DNA of 19,487 nucleotides from an uncultured Bacteroidales bacterium. Lineage in GTDB: Bacteria; Bacteroidota; Bacteroidia; Bacteroidales; WCHB1-69. Positions 15,053-19,487 of the stretch are shown here, piece after piece (positions within the stretch are counted from its first letter, which is position 1; each line of letters starts with the position of its first letter). A program made the translations under genes and the position numbers. Below the pieces are notes generated by a model. That model searched no databases. It saw only the letters and a program-made list of their open reading frames with translations, and had not been told where the DNA came from. Location of the stretch: the NCBI GenBank assembly GCA_900321845.1, contig ONXT01000262.1:1-19487 (forward strand). The letters are read 5' to 3'.

Positions 15053-16292
15053 ATTTCTTAAATAGGATGGAGGCGTTATGTCCGCCGAAACCGAATGCGT
15101 TGTTGAGCGCATACTGGAATTCCTTGCGGACGGGGCCGTTGGCGCAGAAGTTCCAGTCAGGGATGTCGGGGTCTTTTTCAATCATGTTGATAGTGGGCGG
15201 AACAATTCCGTCGCGCATGGCGAGAATGGTCGCGATGCTCTCCACTGCGGCCGCCGCTCCCAGCAGATGCCCTGTCATTGACTTGGGGGCAGTGAACACG
15301 ATGTCGTCTGCCTGTTTTTTGAACAGCGACATCACCGCCTTGCACTCTGCGATGTCGCCGATAGGGGTGGAGGTCCCGTGCAGGTTGATGTGCCCGACCT
15401 CTTCCAAGTGAATGCCGCTCTCGTCGATGGCGTTCTTCATGGCCATCATGGCTCCGTATCCGTCAGGGTGTGGAGAGGTGATGTGGTAGGCGTCGGAGGT
15501 GAGCCCTACGCCTTTGATTTCGGCGTAGATGTGTGCACCGCGGGCTTGGGCGTGCTCCAGCTCCTCAAGGATGAAGATGCCGGCGCCTTCGCCCATCACG
15601 AACCCATCGCGTCCCAAGGAAAACGGGCGTGAAGCCGTCATGAAATCGTCGTTGCGGGTGGATAGGGCGCGCATCGCATTGAAGCCGTTGATGCCGATGG
15701 GGATGATGCCTGCTTCGGTTCCGCCTGTGAGAATGAGGTCGGCTTTTCCCAATTGAAGCAGATGGTAGGCATCCGCCATTGCGCAAGCCGCTGAGGTGCA
15801 GGCGGCGGAAGTGACGTAGCTTGTACCCCGGAAACCGAGCAGAATGGACAGGTTCCCGGCAATCATATTGCTCAATGTCTTGATAAGGAAAAACGGACTT
15901 AACCGCGAAACCCCTTCAACTAACGCATCTTCCACGATTTCCTTCGTGGTTGAGGTGACGCCGCCTATGCCGGTGCCCAGAATCACACCTGCACGGTCTC
16001 GATCGATGGAATCCAAATCCAACAATGAGTCCGCAAGTGCTTCTTTCGCCGCCACATAGGCATAACGTGAACACTCGTCCATCTTCCTTGCGTCTTTGAC
16101 AGACAAGTACTCTAAAATATCGAAATTTTTTAGTTCGCAAGCGAACTTGGTCTTGCTGTGAGTCGTGTCGAAATGGGTGATTGAATTAACGCCGTTTTTC
16201 CCTGACAACAAATTGTGCCAGAAGTCTGACACATTGTTGCCCAGCGGCGTCAGCGCACCCATTCCGGTGATAACTACGCGCTTTAATTCCAT
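15042..16292 (-). CDS. fabF: beta-ketoacyl-ACP synthase II
   Basis: The 416-residue product condenses malonyl-ACP with acyl-ACP in fatty-acid elongation in the cytoplasm. The catalytic triad is complete: C165 (in TSAACTSAAC), H305 (in HINLHGTSTP) and H342 (in KSMTGHLLGA, with K337). The C-terminal NNAFGFGGHNAS is also typical. Length and start (MELKRVVITGMG) are standard. It lies 17 bases after acpP, its carrier-protein substrate, and its last codons overlap rnc, so the three genes are probably one transcript. Confidence 0.97.
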   Translation of the reverse strand: MELKRVVITGMGALTPLGNNVSDFWHNLLSGKNGVNSITHFDTTHSKTKFACELKNFDILEYLSVKDARKMDECSRYAYVAAKEALADSLLDLDSIDRDRAGVILGTGIGGVTSTTKEIVEDALVEGVSRLSPFFLIKTLSNMIAGNLSILLGFRGTSYVTSAACTSAACAMADAYHLLQLGKADLILTGGTEAGIIPIGINGFNAMRALSTRNDDFMTASRPFSLGRDGFVMGEGAGIFILEELEHAQARGAHIYAEIKGVGLTSDAYHITSPHPDGYGAMMAMKNAIDESGIHLEEVGHINLHGTSTPIGDIAECKAVMSLFKKQADDIVFTAPKSMTGHLLGAAAAVESIATILAMRDGIVPPTINMIEKDPDIPDWNFCANGPVRKEFQYALNNAFGFGGHNASILFKKFDN

Positions 16293-16309
16293 CTAAAATG
16301 GGATGTGGA

Positions 16310-16549
16310 TTATTTCTGGATGTGGCTTTGGATGTATTCCACAGCATCACCCACAGTCTGGATCTTTTCAGCGTCTTCGTCAGGAATGGAAACACCGAAT
16401 CTCTTTTCAAATTCGATAATCAATTCAACCGTGTCCAATGAATCAGCGCCAAGGTCGGCTGTGAAACTTTTATCTAATGTGATTTCTTCTTTGTCAACGC
16501 TTAATTTTTCAGCAATTACGTCTTTTACTTCGTCGATAATTTCTTGCAT
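16310..16549 (-). CDS. acpP: acyl carrier protein
   Basis: The product is a 79-residue acidic protein with the phosphopantetheine site GADSLDTVELI, where S37 carries the prosthetic group. It shuttles growing acyl chains between the fatty-acid synthesis enzymes, including the adjacent FabF and, through acyl donors, the lipid A pathway. The ATG at 16549 is chosen because MQEIIDEVKDVIAEKLSV is the normal N-terminus; the frame is open for nine more residues. It is the first gene of the acpP-fabF-rnc cluster. Confidence 0.96.
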   Translation of the reverse strand: MQEIIDEVKDVIAEKLSVDKEEITLDKSFTADLGADSLDTVELIIEFEKRFGVSIPDEDAEKIQTVGDAVEYIQSHIQK

Positions 16550-16573
16550 AATAGTACGTTTTAAAATTACGTG

Positions 16574-16581
16574 CAAAAATA
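16574..16581 (-). promoter_or_regulatory. -7 element of the acpP operon
   Basis: CAAAAATA is TATTTTTG on the minus strand, a perfect -7 element lying 25 bases before the acpP start codon. I see no good -33 match at the usual distance. Transcription would begin close to 16567, so the leader is short. Confidence 0.45.
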
Positions 16582-16734
16582 CTACATTTTTTTTATTGCG
16601 GTATTAAAAAAGGCCTCAATTTCTTCATTTTTTTAATTGCCTCCTGATATACAATTGTTTATCGCTTTCTTTTTTACTGGAAAACGATGGAAAAATTTAA
16701 CATTTTTTATAAAATCGGCGAAAAAAAAAGATTG

Positions 16735-17874
16735 TCAAGAGTCGGTTTTTGGCAGATTTTCGGATTCCGGAGACGAAATCCGCCCGCCGTTCACCTCCAA
16801 AATCTTGTGCTGGATCTGGTGCGCATTTAGAATCCTGTCGATGCGGTTCCGGTCGGTGTCTGACAGGAAAACCTGTCCGAAATGATTGTCCCCCACCAGT
16901 TGCAGCAGACGTGAGGTGCGCTTTTCGTCCAACTTGTCGAAAATGTCGTCCAATAGTAGGATGGGCTTCATCTTTTTCCGCTCGAAATAGTAGTCGAACT
17001 GCGACAGTTTCAGTGCCAGAAGGAAGGATTTCTGCTGTCCTTGCGAGCTGTATCGTTTCAGGGAATTCCCGTTCATCAGGAAGTTGAAATCATCCTTGTG
17101 GATGCCCGCCGTCGTGTAGCCCGCGCTGTAATCTGCCTGCACGTTCCGTTGAAAGCTCTCCGCGATGGGCATCTCTTTCAAGGTGGAAAGATAGTCGATT
17201 TGGACAATCTCCTTGTTGTCGGAAAGGTAATTGTAGTATTGTTGGAAAACAGGCTGGATGCCGGTCAGAAAATCTGCCCTCTTCGCAAAAATCGCCTCGT
17301 TCAGCGGAATCAGCTGACTGTCGTAGATTTGAATGTAGGAGGCGTCGTACTGCCCGCTCTCGAACATCTGCTTGAGCAGCGCATTCCGCTGGCCGAGAAG
17401 TTTCTGATAGTTGATCAGAATGTGGAGGTACTCTTTGTCGAATTGCGAAATAATCATATCGAAGAACTTCCTTCGCAATTCGCTGCCCTCGTGGATGAGG
17501 TTGCTGTCAACAGGCGCAACCATAATGAGCGGGTATTGCCCGATGTGGTCGCTCAAGCGCTCGTACTCCTTCGCGTTCAACTTCATCATCTTGCGTCCGT
17601 TGCGCTTGAAAATGCAGCTGATTTTGCAGGTTCTGCCGTCATCATAGCCGACATATTCGCCATGGATGGCAAAAAAATCGCTGTCGAAGCGTATGCTCTG
17701 ATGGTCGTGCGCCGAAAAATAGCTTTTGCAGAACGAGAGGTAATGGATGGCATCCAGCAGATTGGTCTTCCCGCTTCCGTTTTCACCAACCACGGCATTC
17801 ACCTTCTCCGCGAAATCCACCGAGGCTTCCGCGTAGTTCTTGAAGTTGACCAACTGTATGCCCTTGAGAAACAA
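16735..17874 (-). CDS. recF: DNA replication and repair protein RecF
   Basis: The 379-residue product is an SMC/ABC-type ATPase that helps load RecA at gapped DNA with RecO and RecR. The Walker A motif GENGSGKT is at 30-37, the ABC signature region YSSQGQQKSF at 275-284, and the Walker B motif ILLLDD at 305-310, followed by the D-loop-like IFDKLDE. The N-terminal FLKGIQLVNFKNY is the family pattern. It would be preceded by an initiator at 17874, which is TTG; no in-frame ATG gives a better start. Length is slightly above the E. coli protein (357). It sits between hppA and acpP on the same strand, away from dnaN and gyrB, as is usual outside Firmicutes and Proteobacteria. No promoter match is seen in the 98 bases to hppA. 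Confidence 0.95.
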   Translation of the reverse strand: MFLKGIQLVNFKNYAEASVDFAEKVNAVVGENGSGKTNLLDAIHYLSFCKSYFSAHDHQSIRFDSDFFAIHGEYVGYDDGRTCKISCIFKRNGRKMMKLNAKEYERLSDHIGQYPLIMVAPVDSNLIHEGSELRRKFFDMIISQFDKEYLHILINYQKLLGQRNALLKQMFESGQYDASYIQIYDSQLIPLNEAIFAKRADFLTGIQPVFQQYYNYLSDNKEIVQIDYLSTLKEMPIAESFQRNVQADYSAGYTTAGIHKDDFNFLMNGNSLKRYSSQGQQKSFLLALKLSQFDYYFERKKMKPILLLDDIFDKLDEKRTSRLLQLVGDNHFGQVFLSDTDRNRIDRILNAHQIQHKILEVNGGRISSPESENLPKTDS

Positions 17875-17910
17875 CTTGTTTTGATTAGGAGTTAGGAACT
17901 GTGAATTGAA

Positions 17911-17948
17911 AGAATAGTGAATAAAACGGCCGTTCTATTCACTATTCT
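17911..17948 (-). terminator. 13-bp hairpin after hppA
   Basis: AGAATAGTGAATA (17911-17923) pairs perfectly with TATTCACTATTCT (17936-17948). The 12-base loop contains the palindrome AACGGCCGTT. On the minus strand it begins 24 bases after the hppA stop, with a short T run (TTTC), so it probably ends hppA transcription; on the plus strand a short TTTT follows. It is also built from TTCACTA words resembling those at 6623-6644. Confidence 0.6.
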
Positions 17949-17972
17949 TTTAGGAAACGTAAAAGTCAACGT

Positions 17973-19487
17973 TTATTTCTTCTTTTCGTCCTTCTTGATT
18001 CTCATTCCGTAGAAGGAGCGATAGACGAAGATGAGGCCGATGATGAGGAAGAAGCAGCCGATGTAGGGGGTGAAGTCCATTCCGGTGTTGCCGGTGGCGT
18101 CGGCGAGGTATTCGCCGGCTTCGTTCATTTTGCCTTGGGCCGTCAGTTTGATGACCACGGCGATTTCAGCGGCGAGCATTCCGAAGAGGGTGGAGAACTT
18201 GATGATCGGGTTCATGGCCACGGAGGAGGTGTCCTTGTAGGGGTCGCCGACGGTGTCACCCACAACGGTCGCGTCGTGCAGTTCAGTGCCCTTTTCCTGC
18301 AAGTCAACTTCCACCACTTTCTTGGCGTTGTCCCATGCACCGCCGGCATTGGCCATGTACATGGCTTGGAACAGCCCAAAGATGGCGATGGAAATCAGGT
18401 AGGCCACGAAGAAGTTCGGGTCGAAGAAGGCGAAGGCCAAGGTAAGGCAGAAGATGACGGCGAAGATGTTCCACATGCCCTGTTGGGCGTATCTGGTGCA
18501 GATTTTGACGACCGTCTTGGAGTCCTGAATGTCGGCTTCGGTCTTGTCGAGGTTGAGGTTTTGCTTGATGAATTCAACAGCACGGTAGGCACCCGTGGTC
18601 ACGGCTTGCAGGGAAGCGCCCGTAAACCAATAGATTACAGCGCCGCCGGTGATGAAACCGAGGATGACGGCCGGGTCGGTGAGGCTGAGTTGCAGCAGGT
18701 CGAATTTGGCGAGCATCAGGATGATGGCGAAAATCATCGTGGTGGCACCTACCACGGCTGTGCCAATCAGAACGGGCTTGGCTGTGGCTTTGAAGGTGTT
18801 GCCGGCGCCGTCGTTGGCTTCGAGGAAGTATTTGCCTTTTTCAAAATCAGGGACAAAGCCGTATTCTTTTTCAATGTCGGATTTGATGGCGGGGATCTTC
18901 TCTATTTGCGAAAGTTCGAACACGGATTGCGCGTTGTCGGTAACCGGTCCGTAGCTGTCAACGGCGATGGTAACCGGACCCATGCCAAGGAAGCCGAAAG
19001 CGACCAAGCCGAAAGCGAAGATGGAGTAGTAGGGTCCGAAGACACCAAGTCCTTGAGCGGAGAAGAAGACGGCGGCGGTCATCAGACCCACCAGCGCGAT
19101 GCCTTTCCAGAAAGCACTGAAGTTGCCGGAAACCATACCGGAGAGGATGGTCAGGGAGGCGCCGCCCTCGCGGGAAGCGGTAACCACCTCCTGCACGTGA
19201 CGGGAGTTGGAGCTGGTGAAGGCCTTGGTCAGTTCGGGAATGATGGCTGCTGCCAGCGTGCCCAAGCTGATGATGGAAGCCAGACGCCACCACATGTCAC
19301 CACTGATAGCTGCAGAAACGGAGTCGCTAGTGGCAAAACCATACGAATTGAAAAGCAAGTAGCTGATGCCGAAGGTGACGGCGATGGAGACGAGGGAAGT
19401 AATCCAGACCAGCGAGGTCAGCGGGTTCTCGAAATTGAAGTTGCTGGCGTTGCTGTATTTGATTTTGGATACGAGGTCGTTGATGCC
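17973..19487 (-). CDS. hppA: membrane-bound ion-translocating pyrophosphatase, divergent type (C-terminal 504 residues, partial)
   Basis: The frame is open to the right edge, so the N-terminus lies outside the window. The part present has repeated membrane helices and the family motifs DSYGPVTDNAQ, GNTFKA, GGAWDNAKKVVE and GDPYKDTSSVAMNPIIKF, which bind magnesium pyrophosphate. The enzyme couples pyrophosphate hydrolysis to H+ or Na+ export across the inner membrane. Two departures from classical members are visible. The segment between TDNAQ and GNTFKA is longer than usual and charged (about 40 residues). The position that is Ala in potassium-dependent enzymes (GNTTAA) is Lys, which in known enzymes goes with potassium independence. 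Which ion is pumped cannot be decided here. An internal TTG at 19358 is not the real start. A hairpin terminator follows the stop. Confidence 0.93.
   Translation of the reverse strand, partial: GINDLVSKIKYSNASNFNFENPLTSLVWITSLVSIAVTFGISYLLFNSYGFATSDSVSAAISGDMWWRLASIISLGTLAAAIIPELTKAFTSSNSRHVQEVVTASREGGASLTILSGMVSGNFSAFWKGIALVGLMTAAVFFSAQGLGVFGPYYSIFAFGLVAFGFLGMGPVTIAVDSYGPVTDNAQSVFELSQIEKIPAIKSDIEKEYGFVPDFEKGKYFLEANDGAGNTFKATAKPVLIGTAVVGATTMIFAIILMLAKFDLLQLSLTDPAVILGFITGGAVIYWFTGASLQAVTTGAYRAVEFIKQNLNLDKTEADIQDSKTVVKICTRYAQQGMWNIFAVIFCLTLAFAFFDPNFFVAYLISIAIFGLFQAMYMANAGGAWDNAKKVVEVDLQEKGTELHDATVVGDTVGDPYKDTSSVAMNPIIKFSTLFGMLAAEIAVVIKLTAQGKMNEAGEYLADATGNTGMDFTPYIGCFFLIIGLIFVYRSFYGMRIKKDEKKK

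Noticed and set aside
17041..17895. 284-codon plus-strand ORF opposite recF
   Set aside because: It is antisense to the intact RecF ATPase gene and shows no recognisable motif.

Overview
The window reads as a chromosomal segment of a Bacteroidota bacterium, most likely order Bacteroidales. The evidence is a PorV/PorQ-type outer-membrane protein, the acpP-fabF-rnc and rpsO-pnp gene orders, promoters matching the Bacteroidota -7 consensus (TAnnTTTG) ahead of several genes, and a lipid A gene (lpxB) indicating a Gram-negative envelope. Most genes are housekeeping or envelope functions. The one clearly accessory locus is an AbiE-type toxin-antitoxin pair. The last gene (hppA) runs off the right edge.

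Layout. 62-5528 (+): three exported proteins in a row, namely an unrecognised secreted protein, a PorV/PorQ-like barrel and a large two-domain M16 zinc protease. 5570-6292 (-): a SanA-like DUF218 membrane protein, convergent with the protease. 6293-6655: a gene-poor spacer with a promoter overlapped by a small dyad and a possible 34-codon ORF. 6656-7807 (+): lpxB. 7941-8018 (+): tRNA-Asp(GTC), followed at once by a strong palindrome that can act as a terminator but also looks like a dispersed repeat. 8125-9888 (+): abiEi-abiEii, with three copies of one 9-12 base word arranged around its promoter. 10009-12636 (-): rpsO then pnp, each with its own hairpin terminator. 12816-14300 (+): a POTRA-less Omp85/D15 barrel. 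14312-16549 (-): acpP-fabF-rnc. 16735-17874 (-): recF, apparently starting at TTG. 17973-19487 (-): the C-terminal two-thirds of a membrane-bound pyrophosphatase of a divergent type, followed by a long hairpin.

How the genes fit together. The left block handles the outer membrane and exported proteins, with sanA and lpxB adding envelope barrier and lipid A functions. acpP and fabF make fatty acids. rnc and pnp are the RNA maturation and decay enzymes that in other bacteria control the rpsO-pnp transcripts. hppA uses the pyrophosphate released by biosynthesis to energise the membrane. The abiE pair differs from its neighbours in arginine codon use and sits between a tRNA gene and pnp, consistent with horizontal gain. 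I found no CRISPR array, transposase or phage gene. The best candidate for new biology is the regulatory layout of the abiE promoter, followed by the divergent pyrophosphatase and the unrecognised secreted protein at the left end.
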